A DNA stretch of 64,000 nucleotides, from contig NZ_OBMO01000008.1 in NCBI RefSeq assembly GCF_900217905.1, forward strand, positions 119,837 to 183,836, read 5' to 3'. Positions 9,016 to 18,554 of the stretch are shown in pieces. The position numbers and the translations under genes are program-made. This DNA comes from Alloalcanivorax xenomutans (lineage in GTDB: Bacteria > Pseudomonadota > Gammaproteobacteria > Pseudomonadales > Alcanivoracaceae). The notes beneath the pieces are model-generated. The model did not search any database, was not told the origin of the DNA, and saw only the letters and a program-made list of their open reading frames with translations. Position 1 is the stretch's first letter. Each line of letters begins with the position of its first letter.

Positions 9016-9320
9016 GACGGCTTTCCGCGCGGATTGTCGGGGTGGCCGGCGGCCAGAAACAGATCCTCGTCCGGCGGCGGCGGCATCTGCAGATAAAACC
9101 CTTTATCGCGTACTTCATCCATGACCTTGCTCACATCCGCCCGCGCCAACGGCCGCTTGGGGTCCAGGATCATATCGCTGACGTGCACCAGCTTGCCGCA
9201 TTGCTCAAGCAACACCTTCGGCACCGCGTCCAGACCAGTGGCCCGGGCCACGAACAGGTACATCTCGGACCGGCGGCTGCTCCGGTAGATAGAACAGAAC
9301 AACTTGCCTTGCAGCGTCAT
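9012..9320 (-). CDS. ycgL: YcgL domain-containing protein
   Basis: A 102-residue cytoplasmic protein matching the YcgL family ([16 protein letters not shown], then the [18 protein letters not shown] block). Function unknown. Four-base overlaps with rnd upstream and ycgN downstream show a tightly coupled operon, an arrangement common in gammaproteobacteria. Confidence 0.9.
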   Translation of the reverse strand: MTLQGKLFCSIYRSSRRSEMYLFVARATGLDAVPKVLLEQCGKLVHVSDMILDPKRPLARADVSKVMDEVRDKGFYLQMPPPPDEDLFLAAGHPDNPRGKPS

Positions 9321-10381
9321 AGCATCTCCAACAACGGCTCGGCGACCGGCTCCCGGCGCCAGCCGCGCAACGGCTCGGGCAAGGACTCCGGATCACGCAC
9401 CAGCGCTTCCAGCCAGCGGCGCCGCACCAGCACCTCCGGCTGTAATCCCAGATCATTGGCCACAGCGGTCACCCGGTCGCGCAATTGCTTGACCTGATCC
9501 CGCTGCGACCGGGCCAGCGGTTCCGGCAGCGGCCGCGGCGGCGTTTCCCGGCGGCCCTGCTCCAGGCAGGCGATGATCCGCTCGCCGTCGCGCTGAATCA
9601 GCTTGGGGTGCAATCCCAGCGATTGCAGCGTGCTCCGGTCCAGGCGGCGGCGCTGGCTCAATTCCAGCATCACCGGGTCCTTGAGCACGAAACTGCGCGG
9701 CAGATCGCGCTGCCGCGCGGTCTCTTCACGCCAGCGCGCCAGCGCCGCCAGGGCGGCCAGTTCCTCGCCCTGCAACACCCCGGCGCCTTTGACCGCATGC
9801 CACGGCTCACCGCCCTGCCCGCGCCGGCGCACGTCCGCCACCAGACGATCGCATTCTTCCCGCCACCAGGCTTCCCGGCCCAGGGCGCGGAGACGTTCGC
9901 GCAAACGGCCGGTCACTTCGGGCAGGTACTTCACGTCGTCCTCGGCGTAGCTCAATTGTTCGGCGCTGAGCGGCCGCCTGAGCCAATCGGTACGGGTGGC
10001 GCCCTTGGGCAGAGCGACCCCCAGTTGCTGTTCCACCAGCCGCTGGTAGCTCATTTGCATATCCTCGCCGACCAGGGCGGCGGCGATCTGGGTATCCTCG
10101 ATGTGCTCCGGGCATTCGCCGGTGAAGTACTGCAAGGCTTCCAGATCCTCGGAACAGGAATGCATCACCAGACACCGATCCGTCAGCACCGCGCCCAACA
10201 CTGGCGCGCTCACCCCGGTGGTGTCGATGAGACGGATGGCGTCGCCATCGTGCGCCTGCACCAGAGCCAGCCGTGGCCAGTAGGTCCGATCCCGCATGAA
10301 CTCGGTATCCAGGTACAGCGGCCCCGCCGGCGGCGCCCAGTCCTGGATCTGCTCGTCTTTGTCACACCATATATAGCTCAT
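9317..10381 (-). CDS. rnd: Ribonuclease D
   Basis: A 354-residue DEDD-family 3'-5' exoribonuclease acting in tRNA 3' maturation and turnover of stable RNA. Motif I is [19 protein letters not shown], motif II lies around [11 protein letters not shown], and motif III is [12 protein letters not shown]. The C-terminal part holds HRDC-like helices (residues about 210-290). Length fits the family (about 375 in E. coli). First gene of the rnd-ycgL-ycgN operon; it diverges from gpmA. Confidence 0.93.
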   Translation of the reverse strand: MSYIWCDKDEQIQDWAPPAGPLYLDTEFMRDRTYWPRLALVQAHDGDAIRLIDTTGVSAPVLGAVLTDRCLVMHSCSEDLEALQYFTGECPEHIEDTQIAAALVGEDMQMSYQRLVEQQLGVALPKGATRTDWLRRPLSAEQLSYAEDDVKYLPEVTGRLRERLRALGREAWWREECDRLVADVRRRGQGGEPWHAVKGAGVLQGEELAALAALARWREETARQRDLPRSFVLKDPVMLELSQRRRLDRSTLQSLGLHPKLIQRDGERIIACLEQGRRETPPRPLPEPLARSQRDQVKQLRDRVTAVANDLGLQPEVLVRRRWLEALVRDPESLPEPLRGWRREPVAEPLLEML

Positions 10382-10519
10382 GCCGCTCCCGGCTCGTCCG
10401 AATGGGGCGCATTATACGGGCAAGGCCCCGCCGGCTCCATGCGGAGGCGTCTGGAGGTGTGCCCGCAATCCGCTTTCTGCTAACCTTGGCGCGCCTTGAA
10501 AACCGCACAGGAATCAACC

Positions 10520-11266
10520 ATGAGCACGAAACTGGTACTGGTCCGCCACGGACAGAGCGTCTGGAACAAGGAAAACCGTTTCACCGGCTGGAAGGACGTG
10601 GATCTCACCGAGCAAGGCCGGGCGGAAGCGAAAACCGCCGGCGATCTGCTGCAAGAAGCGGGCTTCGAGTTCGATATCGCCTACACTTCCGTGCTCAAGC
10701 GCGCCATCCGCACCCTGTGGACAATCCTCGACACCATGGATCAGATGTGGATCCCGGTGGTGCGTGACTACCGCCTCAACGAGCGCCACTACGGTGCCCT
10801 GCAGGGCCTGAACAAGGCGGAAACCGCCGCCAAATACGGTGACGAACAAGTACTGGTTTGGCGCCGCAGCTACGATACGCCGCCGCCGCCGATGGACCGC
10901 GATGACGAACGCTACGCGGGCCGTTTCCGTGTTTATCGCGATCTCAGCGACGCCGAGATTCCGCTGTCCGAGAGCCTCAAGGACACCGTGGCCCGCTTCG
11001 TCCCCTACTTCCAGAGCGTGATCGAACCGGATATCCGTGCCGGCAAGCAAGTGCTGATCTGCGCCCACGGCAACAGCCTGCGCGCCCTGGTCAAACACCT
11101 GGGCAATATTTCCGATGAAGAAATCGTCAAGCTCAATATCCCCACCGGTATTCCCATGGTGTATGAGCTCGACGACGATCTGAAGCCGATCAAAAACTAC
11201 TACCTGGGCGACGCCGAAGCCGCCGCGGCCGCGGCCGAAGCGGTGGCCAATCAAGGCAAAGCCTGA
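10520..11266 (+). CDS. gpmA: 2,3-bisphosphoglycerate-dependent phosphoglycerate mutase
   Basis: A 248-residue glycolytic and gluconeogenic enzyme interconverting 3- and 2-phosphoglycerate. Residues 5-17 give [15 protein letters not shown] with the phosphorylated histidine; further signatures are [35 protein letters not shown] and the second catalytic His in [13 protein letters not shown]. The C-terminus is an alanine-rich tail ([13 protein letters not shown]). The ATG at 10520 matches the family N-terminus. Confidence 0.95.
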   Translation: MSTKLVLVRHGQSVWNKENRFTGWKDVDLTEQGRAEAKTAGDLLQEAGFEFDIAYTSVLKRAIRTLWTILDTMDQMWIPVVRDYRLNERHYGALQGLNKAETAAKYGDEQVLVWRRSYDTPPPPMDRDDERYAGRFRVYRDLSDAEIPLSESLKDTVARFVPYFQSVIEPDIRAGKQVLICAHGNSLRALVKHLGNISDEEIVKLNIPTGIPMVYELDDDLKPIKNYYLGDAEAAAAAAEAVANQGKA

Positions 11267-11300
11267 CGGCCTCCCCCGGTGGCGCCCGCCGCCGGGGAAT

Positions 11301-12305
11301 TCAGGAATCCGGTGCCGGATTCCGGTCCAGCACTTCCACCCGGCGCCGTTCCCCCGCTTCGAACAGACGCTCCCGTAACCGTTCTATTTCCGCCTGCTGG
11401 TCGCTCGGCGCCAGACCGCTTTCCAGAATGGCGCGGCGCTGCTCGCGGTAATCCTGATAACGGGCCTGCCAAAGTGCCCGGCGCTGGTCCAGCTCCGCCA
11501 GCCGGTCCGCCGCCTCCCGGCCCAGCCGCTGCTCACGCAACTGGTCGATCCGCCGCTGAGATGCCCCCTGCTCCCGCAACGCCCGCACTTCCTCACGCAC
11601 TCGCATCGGTTCCCGCGAGGCACGCACCTGCTCACGCAAATCCGGCGGCAGGGTGGCTTCCAACGCATCCAGACGCTCACTCCTGGTGGCTTCGTCCAGG
11701 TCCTCGTCCTCAAGAATGCGGCGCCGCTGCAAGGCGAAGTCCGCGTAACGGTCCTCGAAGCCGAAAAACGCCTCGGCGGTGGCGGCGTCGAAAAAGCGGT
11801 CCCGCAATGCCTGACGTTGTTCAAGACTCTGGCGCAGCGCGGCCGGATCCTGTCCCGGCGGTGTCAGTTCCGCCAGCGCCTCGCGATAGCCCAGATACTG
11901 TTGCAGCAGCGCCCAGGCCCGGGCCGCCGCCGACGGCGACAGCCGCGCCTCGAAATCCGCCGCCAGGCGCGCCTTGAGTGTCTCCAGGTCCTCTTCGCCC
12001 AAGGCCGACAACACATAGTCGAAGCGGCGCCGCAACGCTTCGTTGATGATCAGGTTGCCATTCTCGTCCTCGGCCAGAGCCCCATCCGGCCGGGTGCCGC
12101 GCCAGGACGGCGGCGGCGAGTCGGCCAGTTCCCGGCCACGCACGGCGTAATCGTGCAATACCGATGTCACCGATGCAGGCAGCGGGTCCTGGCGCGCCGC
12201 CGCCACGGGCGTGGAGCCATCGCCTTCGCCAGACCATCCCCACATGCCCAGGCCCGCCAGCGCCAGCAGCACGATCAGGATTGTGTATACGCGTCCTTTG
12301 CTCAC
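11301..12305 (-). CDS. lifO: Lipase secretion chaperone (Lif, lipase-specific foldase)
   Basis: A 334-residue membrane-anchored periplasmic foldase with an N-terminal membrane helix (VYTILIVLLALAGLGMWGW), a variable Pro/Ala linker, then an extended Arg/Glu-rich helical body ending near ERLRERLFEAGERRRVEVLDR. The RRRFDYVLSALGEE stretch matches the conserved Lif RxxFDY(F/C)LSAxGE motif. I place the start at a GTG at 12305, which has GAGGA 6 bases upstream; a GTG at 12341 would add 12 residues. Its client is presumably the lipase encoded divergently at 12590. In most species the foldase gene lies downstream of the lipase gene on the same strand. Confidence 0.9.
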   Translation of the reverse strand: MSKGRVYTILIVLLALAGLGMWGWSGEGDGSTPVAAARQDPLPASVTSVLHDYAVRGRELADSPPPSWRGTRPDGALAEDENGNLIINEALRRRFDYVLSALGEEDLETLKARLAADFEARLSPSAAARAWALLQQYLGYREALAELTPPGQDPAALRQSLEQRQALRDRFFDAATAEAFFGFEDRYADFALQRRRILEDEDLDEATRSERLDALEATLPPDLREQVRASREPMRVREEVRALREQGASQRRIDQLREQRLGREAADRLAELDQRRALWQARYQDYREQRRAILESGLAPSDQQAEIERLRERLFEAGERRRVEVLDRNPAPDS

Positions 12306-12589
12306 GTTCAGTCCTCGACGACAACCGTTACCGACCCGCACACCGCCGCTCTGACAGCAAGTGCCGCTCGTCGGATTACGACATTTTTATTAGTGAACAC
12401 CTGTTCCGCTCTGGTTAGGATCATAGCAGGCTGTTGGCGAACAGTCCGGAACCCATCGGGTTCCTTTGGTAAAGGGTGGCCGATGGAATCGGTCATTGGC
12501 AAGAAAGAGCGCGGCGCGATTGATGTTGTGGTCCATCCGCCACGGGCTCGACAAAAGATTCCGAAAACAACAGATAAACAGGGAAGCTT
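12306..12589. promoter_or_regulatory. Divergent intergenic region between lifO and lipA
   Basis: A 284-base spacer that must hold promoters for both genes. It is less GC-rich than the flanks. A short inverted repeat CTGTT/AACAG occurs near 12431-12444. I looked for a sigma-54 site (TGGC-N8-TTGC) as used by Pseudomonas lipA and did not find a convincing one. Confidence 0.4.
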
Positions 12590-13570
12590 ATGAAAACGTC
12601 AATAAAGACTCTTTTGAGAGCAGCTCCTCTGAGCGCTTTCTCAGGAAAAAAACCGCTGAGGGCTCTGCTCGGCATCCTGCTGCTCGCGTGGTTGGCCGGC
12701 GCCGCCCATGCCGACGACTACACTGAAACCCGTTACCCCATCGTACTGGTGCACGGCCTGTTCGGCTTCGACACCGCCGCCGGCGTGGACTATTGGTATC
12801 GCATCCCCGAGGAACTGCGACGAAGCGGCGCCGAAGTCTACGTGGCCCAGGTCGCCGCCGCCCAGGACACCGAGGTGCGCGGCGAGCAACTGGCACGACA
12901 GGTGGAGGATATTCTCGCCATCAGCGGCGCCGAGAAGGTCAACCTGATCGGTCACAGCCACGGCAGCCCCACCATCCGTTACGTGGCCTCGGTCTACCCG
13001 GACATGGTCGCCTCCGCCACCGGTGTTGGCGGCGTCAACTGGGGCGCCCGGCTGGCGGACGTGCTGCAGGGCGTGGTGGACGACGTGCCTTTCAGCGGTG
13101 ACCTGATCGGCTTTCTCGGCAATGCCCTTGCCGGGCTGATCGATCTGTTCTCCGGCGGCGGCAATGAACAGGACATCCTGGCGGCCTTGAAGGCGCTCAC
13201 CACCGAGGAGACCATCGCCTTCAATCAGCGGTATCCGGAAGGCATGCCCAGCGAGTATTGCGGCGAAGGTCCCAGGATAGGCAGCAATGGTGTCTCTTAC
13301 TTCTCCTGGAGCGGGGCCAAACCGCTGACCAATTTCCTCGACCCTTCCGACGCCCTGCTCGGCGCCACTTCCATTGTTTTTCTCGGCGAGAAAAACGATG
13401 GGCTGGTGAGCAGTTGCTCCAGCCACCTGGGCATGGTGATCCGCGACGACTATCGCATGAACCATCTGGATGAGGTGAACCAGGTTCTCGGGCTGCGCGA
13501 TCTGTTCAGTACCGACCCGGTCACCCTTTATCGCCAGCATGCCAACCGGCTCAGGAACTATCAGTTCTGA
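12590..13570 (+). CDS. lipA: Secreted triacylglycerol lipase (family I.1/I.2)
   Basis: A 326-residue alpha/beta-hydrolase with a signal peptide ending AAHA (about residue 41). The oxyanion motif is HGLFGFD (55-61); the nucleophile elbow GHSHG gives Ser123; Asp270 (GEKNDGLV) and His292 (NHLDEVN) complete the triad. Cys224 and Cys276 match the conserved disulfide of Pseudomonas lipases. This family needs a Lif foldase before type II secretion, and one is encoded divergently at 11301-12305. The substrate is probably long-chain triglyceride or wax ester. Confidence 0.94.
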   Translation: MKTSIKTLLRAAPLSAFSGKKPLRALLGILLLAWLAGAAHADDYTETRYPIVLVHGLFGFDTAAGVDYWYRIPEELRRSGAEVYVAQVAAAQDTEVRGEQLARQVEDILAISGAEKVNLIGHSHGSPTIRYVASVYPDMVASATGVGGVNWGARLADVLQGVVDDVPFSGDLIGFLGNALAGLIDLFSGGGNEQDILAALKALTTEETIAFNQRYPEGMPSEYCGEGPRIGSNGVSYFSWSGAKPLTNFLDPSDALLGATSIVFLGEKNDGLVSSCSSHLGMVIRDDYRMNHLDEVNQVLGLRDLFSTDPVTLYRQHANRLRNYQF

Positions 13571-13596
13571 ACCGGCAGTTCTGAACCGGCAGTTCC
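13564..13596. repeat. Two and a half copies of a 14-bp direct repeat at the end of lipA
   Basis: GTTCTGAACCGGCA occurs twice in a row, the first copy containing the lipA stop codon (TGA 13568-13570), followed by a degenerate partial copy GTTCCGAGT. This looks like a slippage-generated duplication with no coding effect. Confidence 0.6.
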
Positions 13597-13620
13597 GAGT
13601 CAGCGGTTCAGAGTCGCAAC

Positions 13621-13653
13621 GGCCACGCCGGAGGTAACCCCGCCGGCGTGGCC
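13621..13653 (+). terminator. Hairpin terminator candidate downstream of lipA
   Basis: An 11-bp perfect stem GGCCACGCCGG (13621-13631) / CCGGCGTGGCC (13643-13653) with an 11-base loop, 50 bases after the lipA stop. Only a weak pyrimidine tract (GTCTTCC) follows. Confidence 0.6.
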
Positions 13654-13829
13654 GTCTTCCCAAGGACGCCCTCAATAACACGGTCTACGCACCTGCCGAA
13701 GCGTCCGTCATTTTGAAGACCGGGGCGCCGTCGCCGGCTGTCGCTCCGGTATTGAGCGGTGATGCCCGCCACCGCCATGATCTGTCTCTTAGGGATGATC
13801 CAACTTTAATTAAAAGCAGGACAATAACC

Positions 13830-14825
13830 ATGATAAGAAGTCTTCGCGTTGTGTTGGCGTTGTGCGCCACCCTGACCACCTCCTTGGCCCAGGCCGCCGA
13901 TCCGATCGAGAGGCGTATCTGCGTGTTCGATCTGGCCGGTAACGTCGGTCCGGTGATGACCGCCATGAAGGACTGGCAAACCGCCGCGCTGCAATGGGGG
14001 CTGAAAGCCAAACTGGTGGCTTACACCAATGAAGCCATCGCCGCCGAGGATCTCAAGGCCGGCGTCTGCGACGCTTCCCTGATCACCGGCCTGCGAGGCC
14101 GCCAGTTCAATCAATACAGTGGCACCATCGATTCCATCGGCAGCTTGCCGACCATGGATCATATGAAAGTGCTGCTGCAGGTTCTGTCCGATCCGCGCAG
14201 CGCCAAACCCATGACCAGCGGTGATTATGAAGTGCTCGGCGTGGCACCGGCGGGCGCCGCCTATATCTTCGTCAACGATCGGGAAATCAATTCGCTGGCC
14301 AAGGCCGCGGGCAAGAAAGTGGCCGTGTTGGAGTTCGATGAAACCCAGGCCATCATGGTGGCTCAGGTGGGCGCCACGCCGGTGTCCTCGGACATCACCA
14401 ATTTCTCCACCAAATTCAATAACGGCGTGGTCGACGTGATTGCCGCCCCCCTGATCGCCTACGAAATACTGGAGCTTTACAAAGGCCTGAGCCCGGACGG
14501 CGGCATCATCGACTATCCGTTGATGCAGCTTTCGATTCAGTTGATCGGCAACAAGGCCCGTTTCCCGGAAGAGATGGCGCAGAAATCCCGCGAGTACTTC
14601 TACAACACTCTGGATCGGGTGATCGAGCAACTGGACCGTGAGGCCGAGGCGGTCAACAAGAAGTGGTGGGTACAGATTCCCGACGCCGACAAGCAGGAAT
14701 ACGAAGTCATGATGCAGGAAGCCCGCGCTCAGTTGCAGCAACAGGGATTCTACAATGCCGACATGCTCAACCTGCAAAAACGGATTCGCTGCAAGCTCAA
14801 CCCGTCACGGGCGGAATGCACCTGA
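13830..14825 (+). CDS. DUF6091 family putative solute-binding protein (orphan paralogue)
   Basis: A 331-residue exported protein with a signal peptide (MIRSLRVVLALCATLTTSLAQA) and the family blocks RICVFDLAGN, LKAGVCDASLITGLRGRQFNQYSG and RCKLNPSRAEC. I chose the ATG at 13830 because it starts exactly at the signal peptide; the frame is open back to 13713 but that part is not signal-like. Unlike the copy at 251 there is no permease gene beside it, so it either serves the permeases at 1429 and 3910 or acts alone. A perfect 13-bp hairpin follows. Confidence 0.82.
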   Translation: MIRSLRVVLALCATLTTSLAQAADPIERRICVFDLAGNVGPVMTAMKDWQTAALQWGLKAKLVAYTNEAIAAEDLKAGVCDASLITGLRGRQFNQYSGTIDSIGSLPTMDHMKVLLQVLSDPRSAKPMTSGDYEVLGVAPAGAAYIFVNDREINSLAKAAGKKVAVLEFDETQAIMVAQVGATPVSSDITNFSTKFNNGVVDVIAAPLIAYEILELYKGLSPDGGIIDYPLMQLSIQLIGNKARFPEEMAQKSREYFYNTLDRVIEQLDREAEAVNKKWWVQIPDADKQEYEVMMQEARAQLQQQGFYNADMLNLQKRIRCKLNPSRAECT

Positions 14826-14843
14826 ACGTCGTAGGCGGACGAT

Positions 14844-14871
14844 CCAATCGCGGCTCGTGAGCCGCGATTGG
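14844..14871. terminator. Strong hairpin between convergent genes
   Basis: CCAATCGCGGCTC (14844-14856) pairs perfectly with GAGCCGCGATTGG (14859-14871) around a 2-base loop. It sits between the DUF6091 gene and the oppositely oriented acyl-CoA dehydrogenase gene and could end transcription from both sides. No long T run. Confidence 0.6.
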
Positions 14872-14888
14872 CGTATAACCGACACTCC

Positions 14889-16031
14889 CTACAACCCCAA
14901 CCGCTTGGCGATAATTTCGTTCATGATCTCGTAGGTACCACCGCCGATGGAGAGGATACGGTTGTCGCGAAACAGCCGTTCCACCACGGTGCCGCGCATG
15001 AAACCGCTGCCACCGAAGATCTGCACCGCATCCCAGGTTACCCGGTCCGCGCACTGGGTGGCCTGGTTCTTGGCCATGGAGACATCCAGCACGCAATCCT
15101 CGCCGGCGGCGATGCGCGCCGCCACCCGATAGGTAAATTCAGTGCTCGCTTTCACCGCCGTGGCCATTTCCGCCAACTTATGACGGGTCACCTGGAAACC
15201 GGCCAGCGGTCGCCCGAACGCCTGACGTTCGCGGGCATAGGCCAGCGCTTCCTCGAACGCCACCTGGGCGGTCATATTGGCGGTGACAGCCAGGATCAGA
15301 CGCTCCATCTGAAAGTTGCTCATGATGCAGTAAAAACCGCCGTTCTCCGGGCCAATCAGATTCTCCACCGGCACCCGGCAATCCTCGAAGAACAGCTCGG
15401 CGGTGTCCGACGCCCACCAGCCCATCTTCTTCAACTGTCTGCCCACGGTGAAACCGGGGGTGCCCTTCTCCACCAGCAACAGACTGATACCGCCGAACCC
15501 CGCATCCCCGGTACGCACCGCCACGGTGTAATAGTCCGCGCGCACACCGCTGGTAATGAAGGTTTTCGAGCCGTTCACCAGGTAATGATCACCGTCCTTG
15601 ACCGCCCGGGTGCGCAGGTTCGCCACATCGGAACCGCCGCCAGGCTCAGTAATCGCCAGCGCGGAGATTTTCTCCCCCGCCAGCACCGCCGGCACCACCC
15701 GTTCCTGAAGCGCTTCACTGCCCCACTTCCACACTGGCGGCAAACCGATGTCCAGGGAGCCCAGGCTGGCGCCGACGCCCCCGGAGGTGCAGCGCACCAT
15801 CTCCTCACAGGCCGCCACCTTCATGAACACATCCTCGCCGGTGCCACCCCAACGCTCCGGCGCGCCAATCCCCAATAGCCCCGCCTGAGCGGCCTTGACG
15901 TACAGCTCACGGGGAAAAGTCCCCGCCTCCTCCCACTCATCCACGTGCGGGCGGATCTCCCGCTCGACGAAGGCCTTGACGGTTTCCCGAACCATCCGGT
16001 GGGTGTCATTGAAATAATCGAGTGCGGACAC
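14889..16031 (-). CDS. Acyl-CoA dehydrogenase
   Basis: A 380-residue FAD enzyme of the acyl-CoA dehydrogenase superfamily. It shows ALAITEPGGGSDVANLRTRA (FAD and substrate site), NGSKTFITSGVRADYYTVAVRT, the C-terminal QIFGGSGFM block, and GGGTYEIMNEIIAKRLGL at the end. A GTG at 16031 has a strong AGGAGG ribosome site 4 bases upstream, so I take it as the start rather than the ATG at 16067. Substrate chain length cannot be read from the sequence. It probably feeds electrons to ETF in beta-oxidation or amino-acid breakdown. Confidence 0.9.
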   Translation of the reverse strand: MSALDYFNDTHRMVRETVKAFVEREIRPHVDEWEEAGTFPRELYVKAAQAGLLGIGAPERWGGTGEDVFMKVAACEEMVRCTSGGVGASLGSLDIGLPPVWKWGSEALQERVVPAVLAGEKISALAITEPGGGSDVANLRTRAVKDGDHYLVNGSKTFITSGVRADYYTVAVRTGDAGFGGISLLLVEKGTPGFTVGRQLKKMGWWASDTAELFFEDCRVPVENLIGPENGGFYCIMSNFQMERLILAVTANMTAQVAFEEALAYARERQAFGRPLAGFQVTRHKLAEMATAVKASTEFTYRVAARIAAGEDCVLDVSMAKNQATQCADRVTWDAVQIFGGSGFMRGTVVERLFRDNRILSIGGGTYEIMNEIIAKRLGL

Positions 16032-16349
16032 GGAACCTCCTGTGATTGTCGCCTTGGCCTCAGCCATACCTAGCGCTTGCTTGGTTCACAAGGTAGCAAA
16101 ACCCGCCTGGCCGGACAAAGACCGGAATGCGCAATCTGAAGGTCGAATTCGTCAACGACGGAAGGCCGGGATTCGCCAGCAGGCTGGCTCTCACAGATTG
16201 CTTTGCTGTGGAAGCTGGCTACGAAGCCGCTGTGGGAGCCAGCCTGTTGGCGAATTCGGCTTCCGGCGAAAAGATTCGCTTGCAGGCAAGCTCCCACAGC
16301 GGCTTCGTGGTTCAGGGTTGATTCGATGCGCACGGATGCAGAGCCCGGG
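16032..16349. repeat. REP-like palindrome cluster between acyl-CoA dehydrogenase and alcohol dehydrogenase genes
   Basis: This gene-free stretch holds two facing repeat pairs. The arm at 16170-16195 faces the arm at 16231-16257 (GGGAGCCAGCCTGTTGGCGAAT type), and a third arm at 16273-16300 contains GCTTGCAGGCAAGCTCCCAC, the same sequence as the pairs at 27921-27993 and 63817-63879. The composition resembles Pseudomonas-type REP sequences (GTGGGAGC...GCGAA). Confidence 0.8.
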
Positions 16350-17504
16350 TCACCAAAGCGCCTCATAAAGCCGCACGATCTCCTCGGCTTCCGGCACCCG
16401 CGGATTATTCCCTGGCGAACCGGAGGCCAGGGCCTGTTCCGCCATGGTGTGGCGCACCTCGAAAAAGCGGTCGCGGTCGATGCCGAAGCCCGCCGGCGTC
16501 GGCACTTGTAATTCATCGTTGATCGCCACCAGGGTATCCAGCAGCTTGGCGTTGGCGCGGGCATCGTCATCATCCAGCCCGGCGAACCCCAGCGCGCGGG
16601 CGCAATCCGCGTAACGGGCCGAGGCCGCCGGCAACGAATATTCCGTCACCGCCGGCAGCAACATGGCGTTGGACAAGCCGTGAGGCACGTGGAAGAAAGC
16701 GCCAATGGGACGGCTCATGCCGTGCACCAGCGCCACCGAGCTGTTGCAGAAAGCCACTCCGGCCAGAGTGGCGCCAAGCATCATCGCCTCGCGGGCCGCG
16801 CGGTCCTCGCCATCGTGATAGGCACGGCGCAAATGAGGGCCGATCAACCGCAGCGCCGCCAGGGCCTGGCTGTCGCTGTAACCGTTGGCCTTGCGGCTGA
16901 CGTAGGCTTCGATAGCGTGGGTCATGGCGTCAATGCCGGTGTCCGCGGTGGTACGCGGGGGCACCGACACGGTCAATTCGTAGTCCACCAGCGCCGCCAC
17001 CGGCATGAAGGCGGCGCCGACGCAGAGCAGTTTTTCGTCGGTGCGTTCATCGGTAATGATGGTGAAACGGGTGGCTTCCGAGCCCGTGCCGGCGGTAGTG
17101 GGAATGGCGATTACCGGCAAGCCGGCTTCATCCACCTGACGCGGAAAGCGGTAATCATTGATTACGCCGCCATGCCTGCCCAGTACGGCGATGGCCTTGG
17201 CGCTGTCGATGGGGCTGCCGCCGCCCAGAGCCACCACGGCGTCATAATCACCATCGCGCACCATCGCCAACCCGCCTTCCAGGGAGGCGGCGGTGGGCTC
17301 CGGCAAAGTATCGGCGAACACATCGCCGCCCATGCCCGCCTCCGCCAGCAGCCCCCGCAGGCGCTCCAGATAACCCAGTTGCACCATCATCCGATCGGTG
17401 ACGATCAGTGGATTACGGCAACCGAACCCTTGCAGTACCGCCGGCAGGCGCGCCATGGCGCCGGCGCCCACCTCCAGCACACGGGGCAATATGATCGAGG
17501 CCAT
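16350..17504 (-). CDS. Iron-containing alcohol dehydrogenase
   Basis: A 384-residue group III (Fe-ADH) enzyme. The nucleotide-binding motif is VVALGGGSPIDSAKAIAVL (near residue 95); later motifs are PTTAGTGSEATRFTIITDE, DTGIDAMTHAIEAYVS and VHGMSRPIGAFFHVPHGLSNAMLLP, which supply the histidine metal ligands. It likely oxidises short-chain or medium-chain alcohols or reduces aldehydes with NAD(P). AAGGAG precedes the ATG. It stands alone between recR and the REP cluster. Confidence 0.9.
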   Translation of the reverse strand: MASIILPRVLEVGAGAMARLPAVLQGFGCRNPLIVTDRMMVQLGYLERLRGLLAEAGMGGDVFADTLPEPTAASLEGGLAMVRDGDYDAVVALGGGSPIDSAKAIAVLGRHGGVINDYRFPRQVDEAGLPVIAIPTTAGTGSEATRFTIITDERTDEKLLCVGAAFMPVAALVDYELTVSVPPRTTADTGIDAMTHAIEAYVSRKANGYSDSQALAALRLIGPHLRRAYHDGEDRAAREAMMLGATLAGVAFCNSSVALVHGMSRPIGAFFHVPHGLSNAMLLPAVTEYSLPAASARYADCARALGFAGLDDDDARANAKLLDTLVAINDELQVPTPAGFGIDRDRFFEVRHTMAEQALASGSPGNNPRVPEAEEIVRLYEALW

Positions 17505-17587
17505 GCTGTTCTCCTTGTTCTGTGTGTAGCCGAGCCAAGGAGACTGTTACATGGTGATCGAGGGGGTGCAATAAGGATCGCCGGAGT

Positions 17588-18205
17588 TCAGTCCGCGAAC
17601 GGGCGGCGGGCACGCAGGGCCTGGGCCAGGGTGGCGCCGTCGACGAACTCCAGGTCGCCGCCCATGGGAACCCCCTGAGCGATACGAGTGACACTGACGC
17701 CGGCTTCCCGGGCCAGATCAAGGATATAGTGAGCGGTCGCTTCACCTTCCACGGTGGTGCCGGTGGCCAGAATCAACTCGCGGATCTCACCGTCACGCAG
17801 GCGCTGCTCCAGCATATCCAGGCCCAGTTCCCGGGGCCCGACACCGTCCAGTGGTGACAGCTCGCCCATCAGCACGAAGTAATGACCGCGGAATTCGCCG
17901 GACTGCTCCACCGCCAGCACATTGGCCGGCGAGGACACGATACAGATCAGCGACGGATCCCGGCGCGGATCCAGACAAATCGCGCACAGATTCTGCTCGG
18001 CATTGGTCCGCTCAGCATAGTTGCGGCAACGCTCGCAATGGCTGACGCCATCCATTGCCGCCTGCAATGCACCGGCCAGCTCACGCCCCTGCTCGCGGCC
18101 ACGTTCCAGCAGCGCGTAGGTCATGCGCTGTGCGGATCGGGGCCCCACGCCGGGCAGACAGGTGAAGGCTTCAATCAGGGTTTCCACCAGGGGCGGATGC
18201 TTCAT
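17588..18205 (-). CDS. recR: Recombination mediator RecR
   Basis: A 205-residue RecFOR pathway protein that helps load RecA at gaps. The N-terminal helix-hairpin-helix is LPGVGPRSAQRMTYALL; the zinc finger is CERCRNYAERTNAEQNLCAIC; the Toprim domain includes ICIVSSPANVLAVEQSGEFRGHYFVL and GTTVEGEATAHYI. Standard length and standard position after ybaB. Confidence 0.96.
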   Translation of the reverse strand: MKHPPLVETLIEAFTCLPGVGPRSAQRMTYALLERGREQGRELAGALQAAMDGVSHCERCRNYAERTNAEQNLCAICLDPRRDPSLICIVSSPANVLAVEQSGEFRGHYFVLMGELSPLDGVGPRELGLDMLEQRLRDGEIRELILATGTTVEGEATAHYILDLAREAGVSVTRIAQGVPMGGDLEFVDGATLAQALRARRPFAD

Positions 18206-18217
18206 AACATCAATCCG

Positions 18218-18538
18218 TTACATGCCCGGGAATGGGAAACCACCAAGACCGCCACCGGCCATGTTCTTCATGGCGTCCTGCTGGCTGCGCTCAACCCGGC
18301 GCACCGCATCGTTGACGGCGGCGGCCAACAGATCCTCAAGGAATTCCTTGTCCTCGTTCATCAGGCTGCTGTCGAGCTCCACTTTCTTGACGTCATGGCG
18401 GCCATTCATCACCACCTTGACCAGACCGGCTCCGGCCTCGCCGGTGACTTCGGCGTTGGCGGCGTCTTCCTGCATTTTTTTCATCTTCTCCTGCATGGCC
18501 TGGGCCTGCTTGAGAAGGTCGTTCATGTCAAAATCCAT
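18218..18538 (-). CDS. ybaB: YbaB/EbfC family nucleoid-associated protein
   Basis: A 106-residue DNA-binding protein of the YbaB/EbfC family. It begins [20 protein letters not shown] and has the core [24 protein letters not shown] and [16 protein letters not shown]. The C-terminus is Gly-rich with Met and Phe ([14 protein letters not shown]). It lies between dnaX and recR as in most proteobacteria. Confidence 0.95.
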   Translation of the reverse strand: MDFDMNDLLKQAQAMQEKMKKMQEDAANAEVTGEAGAGLVKVVMNGRHDVKKVELDSSLMNEDKEFLEDLLAAAVNDAVRRVERSQQDAMKNMAGGGLGGFPFPGM

Positions 18539-18554
18539 CGTCTTGGTACCTGTT

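Noticed and set aside
12306..12589. Sigma-54 promoter for lipA as in Pseudomonas
   Set aside because: No TGGC-N8-TTGC-like pair was found in the spacer.
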